A DNA stretch of 64,000 nt from Mytilus californianus. Lineage: Eukaryota > Mollusca > Bivalvia > Mytilida > Mytilidae. How positions within the stretch are numbered: the first letter of the stretch is position 1; each line of letters begins with the position of its first letter. The translations under genes and the position numbers were made by a program. The DNA lies in contig NW_026262734.1 of assembly GCF_021869535.1 (NCBI RefSeq), forward strand, positions 76,570,339-76,634,338. Reading direction: 5' to 3'. This document shows positions 13,063-24,244 of this stretch, piece by piece. The notes beneath the pieces are model-generated. The model was not told the origin of the DNA. It was given only the letters and a program-made list of their open reading frames with translations, and did not search any database.

Positions 13063-13755
13063 CCAGTCAAACACGAAAGTTACGTAAGTAGAAATCTCGT
13101 CGGCAACAATACATCGGAATGCCCTCACGGTCATCGCGATGTAAAAATCTAACATAAACAAACAATTTCCAAATCTCCTAAAAATTATTTTACAATTTCG
13201 TATTTATCAGATTAAAACCGAATATTCATCATCATGTCGTCTTATAGAAATATATATTATTTGTTTTTTTTTATATTTTGATGAAAATTTTGATGAGCCT
13301 CAATTACTATAAATAGAAATTCGTTTTCTTTTTTCTGCCTGCATCTATCATCACTCCGTGTCTATAAATAGACATGTGATATATATCGCTGACCATGTTA
13401 AGTCTGCTAATATTGCATGCATAATTAACTTTGATGTTATCGATCGTAATTTACGCGGCACATTTAATTAATCTTCCTAAGTCGTCATTTCATTGCTTAA
13501 AATATTTTCATATCTTACATCTGCCTGGTCAAATGTAATTTTTTTTAAATATATTTTAGATTTATACCTATTCACTTTTTGATAACGAAAAAGGATCCAG
13601 AGGTACCTATAACAATCTGATTTTGTAATTTTAACAAAAAGGAAATAATGTTGCAATATTTAAACAAAAATAAATTACTGTAACTATTTCATTTTGCAAT
13701 TTTAATTAAAATAAAAACTGAAATTTACTTTCATAATTAATTTTAACGTATTTTA
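13063..13755. other. non-coding stretch
   Basis: AT-rich; no gene, exon or repeat family recognised. Confidence 0.4.
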
Positions 13756-13925
13756 GATAAACGAAAATTTGTAAAAAAATCCTCGTCTTTATTACATCTA
13801 TCCTAGACGTAAAATTTTATTAAAGTGCAAGAAAGACTTCCTTTTAATTTCAGTATTAAAAAAAATGAAATTCCTTGCTAGATGGACTTCTTTTTTAATT
13901 TCAGTTTTAACGAATCTTAAATACG

Positions 13926-15895
13926 CATAACTATAGAGGTATTTCTATTTTAAACTGTCTAGCAAAATTATATAGCTCTATCTTAAATAAAAGACTAATA
14001 AAGCATTATGAAAATAAGTTCTCCAGTTACAATTTGGATTCCGTTCAAACCATAGAACGTCTGATAGCATATTTATTTTAAAAACTCTTGTCACCAAATA
14101 CTTGAAAAAAAATAAGACAAAGCTGTTTGCTTGTTTTGTAGATTTGCGTGGTGCTTTTGACTCTGTTTGGCATAATGGCCTGTTGTATAAATTGATAAAT
14201 GATGGTGTTGGTGTGAAATTTTATACTACTTTGAAAAATATGTATAGCTTATCCCAGTCTGCACTGAAGATTGGTAATGAACACTCTTTGTTTTTTCCAA
14301 TTATTAGAGGTGTAAGACAAGGGGACAGTTTAAGTCCTACTTTGTTTAATTGTTATATTAATGATTTACATTCAATTTTTGATGAAACTTGTAACCCTCC
14401 AGTTCTTGATACTTCAAGAATTCAAACTCTCAGTTACGCAGATGATTTAGTGTTACTGTCTGAGACACACCAGGGGCTTCAAAATGCGTTAGACACACTA
14501 AATAAATATTGCATTAAATGGCAGTTGAGCGTAAACACAAACAAGACTAAAATTCTAGTTTTTCAGAATATTTATAAACAATCCCCACCCCTCTTGTTCA
14601 ATGATAAATTTTTGACTGAAGTTAAGGACTTTAAATTTCTAGGGAATATTATTAACTATAGGGGAAATTTTACAAAAACTACTGAAGAGCTGTCTAAAAA
14701 AGGTATTAAAGTTTTATTTTTATTGAGAAAGTATATGTCCAATTTTAATTTTGTTCCCACAAATTTGTCATGTAAATTATTTGATACTCTTATAAGACCT
14801 ATTTTGACATACAACTCTGAAATTTGGTTTATGGATAATTTTCAGTCAGCTTTCAGGGCATCTAATAGAGCTGCTGTAAATAATACTTTTTGTGCTACTC
14901 TTGCATTAGCAGAAAAATATCCTTTTGAGAAGGTTCATTCTAAATTTTGTAAAGCAGTATTAGGACTGAAAAAGACAGCCACTAACATAGGTGTTAGATC
15001 AGAATTAGGTAGATTTTCTTTGGACTCTTATATAAAAACTCAAACACTCATGTGTTTTTATAGAATAAACTGTAATGATATTAATCCCCTGGTTAAAGAA
15101 TCTCTACAAACAAACATAAATTTACATTCCGCAGGAATTTATTCTTGGTACTCATTTGCAGATAAAATTTTTAAAGATATGAAAATAAACCCAGAAAATT
15201 ACTCTAATATTAATGTACCTTTTAAACAATCAAAAAACGTGTTAAAATGTAATATTAAAAAGTGTGTTTCAGAGGAATATGAAAAAACTACTTTAAATAA
15301 ACTTTCAAAATTGGATTCCTCATCCAAACTTTGTCTCTATGGGAAATTAAAAACTAATTGTCAGTCTGAGGAATATTTAAATTGCAATAATTTTATACAT
15401 AGGCAGTTTCTCTCAAAATTTAGACTCAGTGATCATTCCCTAGGCATTGAATTGGGAAGGTACAGAAACATTCCAAGAGCACAAAGATTATGTAAAAAAT
15501 GTGGAGTCCTAGATGACGAATTTCATTTCTTTTTGTATTGTGACATTAACATATCATTGCGTTCCAATTTTTTTGCTTATCTAAAAGACTATGTACCATT
15601 ATTTCAACATCTTGATCCATTTAATAAACTAAAACACATTCTAAACCCCATCCCTGAACTTGTTTGTCATATTGGAGTCTTTATTAAGCAGTCTTTCGAA
15701 CTGAGGGGGTCAGACCCATGTCAGACAAGCTAATGATTGTGTTTTTTACATAAATTTAAAATTGAACTCTTAAAATATGTTCTATTATATTGTATTGTAT
15801 TACATTGTATTGCATTGTATTTAAAATGTGTAATTGTTTGTATTGCTTGACCCTTATGGGTGTAATTTTGCAATAAAGATTATTAATCATAATCG
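13926..15895 (+). mobile_element. 5'-truncated non-LTR retrotransposon (LINE)
   Basis: The coding fragment starts within the reverse transcriptase domain (NYRGISILNC, encoded from about 13929, a typical N-terminal RT block), so the endonuclease and any ORF1 are missing. The 3' untranslated part holds TTGTATTGTATT-type repeats (15786-15822), a small hairpin GACCCTTATGGGT, and AATAAA at 15872-15877 before a short ATTATTAATCAT tail. A related 3' end occurs at 62113-62160 (GACCCATATGGGTGTATTTT). The truncation at the 5' end is the usual outcome of target-primed reverse transcription. Confidence 0.85.
14029..15733 (+). pseudogene. LINE reverse transcriptase, C-terminal part
   Basis: A long open frame encodes a reverse transcriptase. 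Visible motifs are FVDLRGAFD (block A), GVRQGDSLSPTLFN (block B), the catalytic YADD in LSYADDLVLLS, and the thumb-side WQLSVNTNKTKILVF. A C-terminal C-x2-C...H...C knuckle (CKKC...EFHFFLYC) lies about 60 residues from the end, as in many LINE ORF2 proteins. The frame stays open upstream to about 14029 (QFGFRSNHRTSD). The preceding RT block (NYRGISILNC, KLYSSILNKR) is in a different frame, so a one-base shift lies near 14025. No ATG starts this frame at its 5' end (the first start-like codon is a TTG at 14102), which fits a truncated copy. The active-site residues are intact, but the copy cannot be autonomous. The clade was not determined. Confidence 0.9.
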
Positions 15896-16057
15896 TTTCA
15901 AATATATCGAAGTCCATCTAGCATTTCATTTAAGATTTTACATCTAGGGAAGATGTACAAAACAAGGAATTTCATTTTTTTTTTTGCACTTTAATAAAAT
16001 TTTACGTCTAGGATAGATGTAATAAAAACGAGGATTTTTTACAAATTTTCGTTTATC

Positions 16058-16558
16058 GATTTTATAGGAGCGCCAAATAGACAGGATTGTTTTTAAAGAC
16101 TTTCAATCAAAATTGTATATGAATGTTATTATGTATATATATTATAACATTACTCTACATTCTTTATGTCTGACACTCTAAAAATCTCAGAAAGTTTTAG
16201 AACAGTTGAAATTTTTCAAGAATTAATTATCACTTCTAAAGTTAAGTTAAAGAATTAAAACCAACAGAATGAAAAAGGCTGTGACTACCTTCACTTGTCA
16301 ATTAAACACATTTTCCATTTTCCTCCAAATTATCAATCTGTGATTATCATTGCAACAACAGTTAATGCAACAGTTCAAAGCACATATTTGCATGAACAGT
16401 TATTGTCAATGCCAAGAGTATCAGGACATCTTCTGGGTGTAACATTTATTTCTTTTACCTTTGAAAGTTTTTACAATGACACTAGGCTAAACACAACTTA
16501 AACATGAAAACAATAATACATTTTTGAAAAAAACAAAATTGAACTATTTTTTCAATAC
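16058..16558. other. non-coding stretch
   Basis: No supported gene. The 68-codon plus-strand ORF at 16295-16501 does not begin at ATG and has no recognised domain. Confidence 0.35.
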
Positions 16559-16726
16559 CTGTTGGTTTTTACATTTTGGAGCTGGTAGGTCCTCTAAATA
16601 TTTAATTATTTCGTCGTCAATTACAATGGCTTTGTCTCCAAATTTTGTTTTTTGTTCTTGAATAATGCTTGTGAGTCCGTTAATAATGACAACACAAGCA
16701 TTTTCAACTGTCAGAAATGGAAGAGC
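16559..16726 (-). CDS. possible internal exon of an unknown gene
   Basis: On the minus strand, a 168-bp open segment (56 codons, phase 0 at both ends) is preceded by a good acceptor (CTTGTGTTTACAG) and followed by a donor (CAACAG then GTATTG). The peptide has a protein-like composition, with LPFLTVENACVVIINGL followed by an acidic and lysine-rich stretch (KAIVIDDEIIKYLEDLPAP). This is unlike the Phe/Ile/Lys-rich noise of neighbouring ORFs. I do not recognise the family and found no partner exon nearby. It may be an exon of a minus-strand gene, or an exon fragment carried by a repeat. Confidence 0.35.
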
Positions 16727-17128
16727 CTGTAAACACAAGTTTTCATGTAAGAATGCACTCAAATCTTGAAAGATAAAATAACACTCATTGTCAATTTGGG
16801 GATAAGATTTTTTTCAGTATTTAACTGAACACACAAATAACAAAACTCTTAATATCCAGAAACGAATTCTCTATTTCTTTTCTATTAATACCGTCGTCTT
16901 CTGACATATTGCTGTCATAAAAACAATGTCAATGAATAAAAAAGAAATGAATTAAAAAAAAACTACTGAGCGTTGAAGCTATCCATTGTGAAATATTTAT
17001 TATCAGAACATGTCGATTCCCTATTGAAAATTAAAATGATAGAACTTGAACAAAAATATTCGGATTGTTTACTTACTTAAGAATTAATAAACTAAAAGTT
17101 TGACAGCATATGAGAGTATCGGCATTTA
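16727..17128. other. non-coding stretch
   Basis: AT-rich; no supported feature. Confidence 0.35.
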
Positions 17129-17286
17129 AGAGATAACTGTATTGTATTTGAAGCTTTGCGGACGTCCATCGGTAGTTTTACTGTCGCAAATATCCGCTAC
17201 GCGTCGCCATGCAGGTAAACTCAATTTGCGACAGTAAAACTAACGATGGACGTCCGCAAAGCTTCAAATACAATACAGTTATCTCT
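17129..17286. repeat. hairpin H1
   Basis: Arms of about 60 bp (17129-17191 and 17224-17286) are near-perfect complements: AGAGATAACTGTATTGTATT on the left and AATACAATACAGTTATCTCT on the right. The tip contains the GC-rich TATCCGCTACGCGTCGCCAT. On the right side, CCAATCG (about 17308) and TGACGTCA (17399-17406) follow. A ~38-bp inverted copy of the sequence just beyond (17405-17443) occurs at 26666-26704. Confidence 0.85.
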
Positions 17287-17601
17287 ATTCTAATGCAAAA
17301 TAAACCAATCGTTGATTTTAGTCATTATTTCAGTGTAAAATTTTCATTAAACAAAAATTCCGCGAAATGATGTTATCTTCTTTGGCGCCTAAACTATGTG
17401 ACGTCATAGGCAGAGACATATAATACAAGAGATTCGCAACTCTAGTACATTTGGAAAGCAGGTCACGGTTTGACCCCAAGTCTATCAGCAACAATAGAGT
17501 CACGAGACCGTGAAAATTCAGTAAAACTACGGATGAGACAAACCTCACTTTTACTCACTAAAATACCACTGTCATAGTAAAAACTTATAGATCAAAATAA
17601 T

Positions 17602-18001
17602 TATAGAATAACTAATCGAAGAATTCAAATAGAGAAAAATATTCAACGAGTGAACGAACAACACATTAATTCACGAATGCGCGTAGCGCATGAGTTAATT
17701 ATCAGTGTTGTTCGGTCACGAGTTGAATATTTTTCGATATTTGAATTCTTTGATTAGTTATTCTTTTTATTACATTTGCAAATTGCTTTTTTTTAATGAA
17801 ATTAATGTAGAAAATGTAAGGAACTATATCTTTTTTCTACGCATTCACAATTTGTTTTGATCCAACGTTATCGACGTCTTGACAACGCCTATTGTCGTAT
17901 GACGTCAGAGAGTGAAATAACCACGTTTATTTCACATGTGAAATTATCGGTTTTTATTTGATTGGGAAATCAATGTAATTCATTGCTACCAATGTAATAA
18001 T
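17602..18001 (+). mobile_element. 400-bp hairpin-bearing insertion in repeat G
   Basis: In copy 2 the site reads CAAAATAATCTTGAATAT without interruption (about 32636-32653). In copy 1 the same site is split: CAAAATAAT, then 394 bp, then AATAATCTTGAATAT. AATAAT (17596-17601 and 17996-18001) is therefore the apparent target duplication. The insert begins with hairpin H2 (17605-17764), whose tip is ATGCGCGTAGCGCAT. It continues with TGACGTCA (17900-17907) and a reverse CCAAT motif (TTGATTGGGAAATC). No coding capacity. Confidence 0.8.
17605..17764. repeat. hairpin H2
   Basis: Arms AGAATAACTAATCGAAGAAT and ATTCTTTGATTAGTTATTCT enclose further complementary blocks (AAAAATATTCAAC with GTTGAATATTTTT) and a GC-rich tip. 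It occupies the left end of the 400-bp insertion. Confidence 0.85.
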
Positions 18002-19641
18002 CTTGAATATTCATAGTTTTAACTTACACATCAACTCAAAGTCCTTTATTCTTTATTTTATCTTCAAACTTGAAGTTTGTGTGAAAATTGTCAAGGCTCC
18101 TGATCGAAAATCTAAATATTTTCGAGGAAACTAAAAATGATGGGCTGAATTTAAATTTAATAAAGCATCTCATTAAGACAAACACTCGATATGATTATCT
18201 AGGCAATACAGTTTTGGATACGCAAACGTCAAGTTATGATCAACACGAAGCGGTGGTTTTTTTGCCGATTTGTGCAAGTGGTTATCTCCCCTTGATATCA
18301 CCAGTCAAAAATAAAAACCCACCAAAATGAATAAAAAGGAGTTTAATTTACAAAAATCAAGCAGAAAATAAAAGAAAGTCGATTAACAACTATGTTTTTA
18401 TAATATTAAGAAGAGATACTTCTCTACTTTTCAGAGAAGGATTACAGGTAAAAATTAAAAGACATAAAATTGGTAAAAATTATATCTAGAAACCTAGCTG
18501 AATTGATATAAATTAGCCCTGGCTGATGAAATTTACTTTCAGTTTGTAATTTTTATAATGGGATATGGGATCACTCCTAATGTAACTACTTCTAACAATG
18601 TTTAATTCAATAAAACATACTGTATACAATTTAAATAATCTTTCTGAAAAAAAATAGTACTGACCATTTATATTTTATATTTTAATAAAGTGGGACCAAG
18701 AGTCACAATTTAGTTTCTTCAAAGTAAAAAAGCCTTTTAACTCAAGCCTATGTTTCTTAGTTGAACAGTACAGTACTGCCTAGAAAATATCATACAGAAA
18801 AAGGATAAGTTTACCAAAAAAACTGACAAAAATTCTGTAAAAAAATAATGCTTAAAATTATAAGTGAAAGTGACATAATTTTAAATTTTAAAATCATTAT
18901 TATGTAAAATTTAACTAATAGATTAGCTAGCATAGTAGCCCTTGTCCAATTTCTCAGGGTATTTTATAGTCCAAATAATTATGTCGTCTTGGAAGGCTAT
19001 TTTAAACGTTTGCATTTTATAGATTATGAAAGTAAACATTTTGAAAAAAAATTGGGGCTTCTTCTCTTCAGGTTGCTGTATCTGCTGCTTTACGTATATT
19101 TATTAACAAAGTATTTTATATTTTACCTGAATCATTGGATATTAATCTCAGAAAAGAAAGTTGGTATGACAAATCTTGTGCATTTTACTTTAATAATGAT
19201 CAATGATGATTAAATTTGACAAGATTTTGCCATTTGAATAAATTCAATTTTGTAAGCACACATCTCTATGAATTAATTTCTTGTTTGACTTGAAAAGCTA
19301 GTGTTTGCTCTTATTAATGTAGCTTACTTAGTAAAGAGATAATTGATAAGCAAGGTTTTTAACTTATAAAATATAAATATAATTAACTGACCTTCATTTC
19401 CTTTTTTCATATGTTTTTTCCTCCAGAAATTTTCTTTGCAATGCATTTTCTATTGCTATTTTTGTGCTTTTGTTTATCCATAGGCCATCATTAATTTGTC
19501 ATATTTGCTTCCAGTATAAATGAAATTTTCTTAGACCTATAGTTTCAAACGCCATAAAGAAGAACTTTGTTTGTTGTTTCACTTGTCCAATGTGTAAATT
19601 TTCACTATGCACATGACCCTGACACATATTTTGTAAAAAGT

Positions 19642-20810
19642 AAAATCACAAAAATACTGAACTCCGAGGAAAATTCAATCGGAAAGTCCCTAATCACATG
19701 GCAAAATCAAATGACAAAACACATCAAACGAATGGACAACAACTGTCATATTCCTGACTTGGTACAGGCATTTTCAAATGTAGAAAATGGTGGATTGAAC
19801 CTGGTTTTATAGCGCTAAACCTCTCACTTGTACGACAGTCTTATCAAATTTCGTTATATTTACAACGATGCGTGAACAAAACAGACATTATAAATAAAAT
19901 AGTCAAAATATGGGTACAGCAGTCATCACTGTGTTACAATATCAAAACAAACAATTATTTACAAAAAAAGCACAAAAGCATCTATCAAATTAAGACCCAC
20001 ATTCATTGCTTCGCGTGTCTGACGTCAGAAAATGTAAACGTCACATAAGAAAAAAGTTTGTCATTCAATGTCTATTCAAAACAATTTTATAATTTCACAT
20101 GGGGAATGTTGGTATACAGGGTTAAAAAATCAAAAGTTATGTTAGAATTAATTTCAGAAATAGACCGAGATTTATAATTGTCCAGAAGTTCTTCAGAACC
20201 CTTAAGAATCCACATATGGTAAATACCACTACGCGAGTAAAATAAATTTGTCGTTTGTCGTTCAAAGTATTTTCAAATTTATAATAGAACAATAACATAA
20301 TGACATATAATAGAACAATAACATAATGACGGGATCTTTTAAAGTACAGAGTCACGTTATAAGAACCACAGAAACACAAAAAGTCGCATATACAAAACAC
20401 ACCAGTAAAAATTAAAGATAATACAAACACATTGACGGGATGTATAAGTACCTAGCCACGTCAAATGGATATCACAGAAAACAAACCAAACAGTAAAAGT
20501 AATATTAATAATAGAACAAAGACAAATGAAAGAACAATATTACACGTTGTTAAGATGATAAACAACGTCAGTATGCAGAATCTATACTTCAAGACCATCA
20601 TGTATTGTTTGTGAAGTTGATACGGAATATTTATCAACAAGGTCTTGGTACCTTCCGATGAACTTTTTTAGAAAAAGGACGAGACGTTCTTTGACATACC
20701 CCTGGTTCATCAACTTTCTGCTCAGACACTGGTGACGTTTTACAAAGTCTGAGTAAGAGCTGCAAGCTCTTGAATATCGAATAAGTTGGGAAATGTATAT
20801 CCCATATGCA
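19642..20810 (+). mobile_element. 1169-bp dispersed mussel element inserted in repeat G copy 1
   Basis: Copy 2 has the uninterrupted site TTTTGTAAAAGTTATATG (about 34246-34263). Copy 1 has GTAAAAAGT (19633-19641) before the insert and GTAAACGTT (20811-20819) after it, an imperfect 8-9 bp target duplication. The left part (AAAATCACAAAAATACTGAA and onward) and the right part (GAATATCGAATAAGTTGGGA, CCCATATGCA) are sequences I remember as highly repeated in Mytilus. No transposase is visible. The short ORFs here (for example 20137-20430 minus) look incidental. Confidence 0.75.
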
Positions 20811-21863
20811 GTAAACGTTATATATGACGTATGTTGAAAAAGAAAACAATGTCACCGTCAATTTGTGTAGGGGATCAAAAAGGGGTTTAATTACTTTAAA
20901 ATGGAGATATCGTATGAAATTGTGAAAAACAACAATTTTTAATCACAATTTCATTCATATCTATAATAAAATCAGTATTTTAGAGTACTTTGGAAACAGG
21001 TACAATGAAAAGAAGTTGAACTTTACTGTTTTGAAGTAGAAACGCAGCCAAAACCAGGTACAAATTGACATGACTGGTGGTCACCAAAATTGATATATAA
21101 TAGTAAAAAATGATAGCTTCATAATTGTGTAGAAATTTGAAATAGGTTACCCGGTTTCATTTAAGATTTTTAACGTTCTATTCCGTATTTGGATACGCAA
21201 ACGTCAAGTTATATAAATTCGATGTTTTTGGCGAACAAAAAAGATGGCTGATCATTTTTAGAACGGACAGGATAAAGTAACAGCAAATAAAAGTTATTTT
21301 CGACAATGTTTCAATGTCGTATTGAAACTATATTGTTCACAAAATCTAAAAACTTTAAAAATCAATTATAATAAAAGCATGACAAGTTGAAAAAAAAAGT
21401 TTAAACGTCGATTTTTTAGCCGATTTATTTCGCGGACTTTTTGACGTCACCGACGACTGTAGCGCCACCTAATTAATTCCCCCTGCTATTGTTGCTGATA
21501 GAGCTTGACGACAACGGACGTTTCCAAGGACTTGCTTTCCAACTGGTAGAGTCTATATAACAGCCAATGAAATGAAGTGGCCACCGGAAAGCCGATTAAT
21601 CCGATGGATTTATGGGTAAAAATCGCTATTGTTGTGAAAGGTTTTACGCCTCACGATTTGTCTAATGGATAATGCCGATACCTTTCACAGCTAAAGCATG
21701 CAAGTATATTTAAAAGTTACAAAAACTAATTCTAATAATTTGTTATTGATAAAATATGTTCTAATGATGAGATTAATCAAATACAAACAAAGTTAAAACT
21801 CGGCCCATTTTACTTCACCTCCTATTGCCGTAGAAACCATTTGATCTCCCAATTTTTTCTTAT

Positions 21864-22320
21864 AAAACTTGGAAATATGCTAATAAACATATAATTTTAT
21901 GGGGCAATAATACTCCCAAATGTTGTTTCGTGAAAATAAGACTATTTTCGTAAAATTTGATCCAATAGTGTGTTTTTTTTTCTTCAAAATTATCAACAAA
22001 TGTGGCGATTTTTTCTTATTGAGACCCGAAGCCAGCTGTGCTGGTACTATCATTTTATCTCGTAAAACTTGGAAATGTGCGAATAAATATTCAATTGTAT
22101 GGGGCTATATTACTCTCAGATGTTATGTCGTGAAAATAAGACCAGTTTCGTAAAACTTGATCCAACATTTATTTCTAAAAATATCAACAAAGGTGACTAT
22201 TATTTTGTTATTTATACACAAAGCCAGCTATGCTAATTTTATCAATCTGTTTCGTCAAAACTATAAATTTACAAATAAATATGTCATATTATGGGGACAT
22301 ATATTACTCCCAATTTCTTT
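21864..22320 (+). repeat. diverged ~200-bp tandem repeat, 2.3 units
   Basis: AAAACTTGGAAAT(A/G)TGC occurs near 21864 and 22064, with a weaker third start near 22256. Each is followed by a version of TATGGGGC(A/T)A...TACTC and, in the first two, TCGTGAAAATAAGAC and TTTCGTAAAA. A poly-T tract (22317-22350) ends the array. The overlapping 66-77 codon ORFs are products of this repeat. Confidence 0.65.
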
Positions 22321-22350
22321 TTTTTTTGTTTTTTTTTTTTTTGTTTTTTT

Positions 22351-22977
22351 ATATTAAACTGGTTAAATATTGAAATTGTTCATGGACAAATTTCCTTAAA
22401 TCAGTTCTTCATTTTTGTGCACTATGAAATTTATAGCCTGCATTTTGTTATGCAATTTATTCATTTTCATTCTGTTTATGGCAAAGTTGTTTATTTTCTC
22501 CTATTCTGAAGTCATTGTTTTTTTCTTCTTTGTAGGGTGGCGTGCCAAAGATGAACGAATGCAGTAAATTTACAAAAGGAGTAAAATTTTCCTAGTAAAG
22601 GAAACCTTCTGCTGGTCGTAATACTATGAATGAGCTTCATGCATCTGTTGTCGTTTCAGACTACGCTTCTCATTCAAAACATGAACCTAATTCATTTTTA
22701 AATTAAAATCGTATTAAGGACATTTCAATGGTGACTGCAAAAGATATATATATATTTGATAATAAAAGATTTTATTTACACCAAGGATTTGTTTATGTAT
22801 ACACATAAACAATCTTACTTTCAAACTGCCATCTCTTTACCCCAGAATAAAAAAGACAAAAACCACTACAAATGATTGTCTCGTGGAAATAAGGTTAAAA
22901 AAAACTTTTGAAATAGTGTACTCCATGTTGCTTTGATGTATGACCTCGGCTCCCACTTCAATGTTGTGTGTTTTTTT
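22351..22977. other. non-coding stretch
   Basis: AT-rich; no gene recognised. A TATATA run lies near 22746-22757. Confidence 0.35.
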
Positions 22978-23168
22978 GGTTCATTCCTCCTATTCCCACT
23001 TTTTATAAATCTGGTAAGAAAAGTTAAAATTTCATGTGGGAATAGGAGGAAAACTTGTACAAACAAAGGATTATACTGTATAAACATTGTTTAATCAACT
23101 TTTAATTGACCAGTGTTTTTTTATGATAGGTAATAGGTTAGTTTTGTATGTGTATGAATTCTGTGTTT

Positions 23169-23860
23169 CTAATTTAAATAAATATGAAAGAAATGGAAAC
23201 AAATACAGTAAATTATTTTATTTCTTTTATAACACAAATTATGAGGCTGCATTTTTATTAAACTATTGAACGTAAATAGGTGAAAGGCTGCATCACCAAA
23301 CTGTACTGTTGTGACTTCCTCATTGGGGTATCTGTCCGTAATCTCTTCTAATCTGTTGTTGATTTCGACATACTTTCGTTTTTGGGCTACTCTCTTTCCA
23401 CCGGCTGCATATACTGGATCATGGTCAGGGCGTAGCTTCCTCAAATTTCAGTAGTTTTATGAGTTTAAAGATACGGATATGCTGCATTTCGGATGACGAC
23501 TTCATAGTCCAAGAAGATAGTGGTAGGCTGAAGTTGTAGTTGGTGGCATACATCTTTGAGTAAGTCAGGAATCTTGTGTATACTAGTTCGCTCTTGGCTG
23601 GAAATAAACTGTGTACGAGTGGATACATTGCGCCGTCAACTATTACGTGAAATGTGTAAAGTTTGAAAAATACCCTTGGACAGGAGTAAAATGTACATTT
23701 ACCATACTAATATGTGAAATCTGCTACTGCTAATGAGTTAGATTCTTTTGAGTTCTGAAGATTATTACACACCAAACTATGTTGTCGTCTGTTAGCAAGA
23801 ATGGGTCACCTTTGGTAGTACGTGCCCAAATACCATCGATGTTGATTTCATCAACCTTTT
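23169..23860 (-). pseudogene. MULE-type transposase fragment, frameshifted
   Basis: Reading the minus strand from 23852 in shifting frames gives the ordered signature of MULE transposases. First comes DEINIDGIWARTTKGDPFLL, then a frame-broken QKNLT..LAVADFTY, then FYSCPRVFFKLYTFHVIVDG, then MYPLVHSLFPAKSELVYTRF, then in another frame LLKDVCHQLQLQPTTIFLDY. The last block covers the region of the second catalytic Asp. A C-terminal piece follows (HDPVYAAGGKRVAQKRKYVE). At least three frame changes and in-frame stops make it non-functional. The first catalytic Asp context is disrupted and the Glu region appears deleted. Family assignment rests on my memory of the MULE and FLYWCH-MULE domain pattern. 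Confidence 0.8.
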
Positions 23861-24244
23861 TTTGGTGAAACTGTTAGGTTCGTTTTGCGTTTTATGTACA
23901 TGGAAATCTTGCAAGATGGGAAAGTTTGTTTTTATATTATCTATCATCAATTTATGTGTTCAGATGAAAAAAAATTAGGTTTACAAATTCAATGATTTTT
24001 TAATCGTATATTACTTCTGTTTATCTGACTTATTCTTTATTATAAGGTAATTCTTTGAAGAAGAAAAAAACCTTTTACAAATAAAGAGTGTGTTAATTTA
24101 TTTTTTTTTAAATAATATACTTAAACAGTGTAAGAAATATGTTTCCTCTTAAAAAATACAGGTAAATCTTGGGTGATTTTTAATTAACCTTGATTGTTAT
24201 AAAAACAAATTATTTATCAAAATATCTATTGTTCTTCTTCCGTT

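Larger units (their letters stand above)
13756..16057. repeat. long inverted repeat flanking a LINE fragment
   Basis: The left arm (13756-13890) and right arm (15909-16057) are inverted copies. Both read, from outside in, GATAAACGAAAATTTGTAAA, then TCCTCGT-TTTATTACATCTA, TCCTAGACGTAAAATTTTAT, TAAAGTGCAA, then AATGAAATTCCTTG and GCTAGATGGACTTC. The inner parts differ by small indels. Between the arms lies about 2 kb dominated by a reverse transcriptase fragment. No convincing target duplication was found outside the arms. I read it as a pre-existing hairpin into which a LINE inserted; a composite element is the alternative. Confidence 0.8.
17450..21544 (+). mobile_element. 2.5-kb repeat G, copy 1 (with two insertions)
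   Basis: It shares its full length with copy 2 (32491-34987). The left end reads TTGGAAAGCAGGTCACGG and the right end GGACTTGCTTTCCAACTG. Together these give inverted ends (C)A(G/T)TTGGAAAGCA, plus an inner inverted pair CTATCAGCAACAATAG. Relative to copy 2, copy 1 carries extra DNA at 17602-18001 and 19642-20810. A TTG-initiated 80-codon ORF at 18088-18330 is shifted by an extra A in copy 2, so it is probably not coding. A degenerate version of the right end occurs near 27393-27432. Superfamily not assigned: the target duplication is unclear. Confidence 0.8.

Noticed and set aside
18088..18330. 80-codon ORF in repeat G
   Set aside because: It begins at TTG, and the matching segment in copy 2 (about 32750-32990) is shifted by an extra A and by a longer T run.
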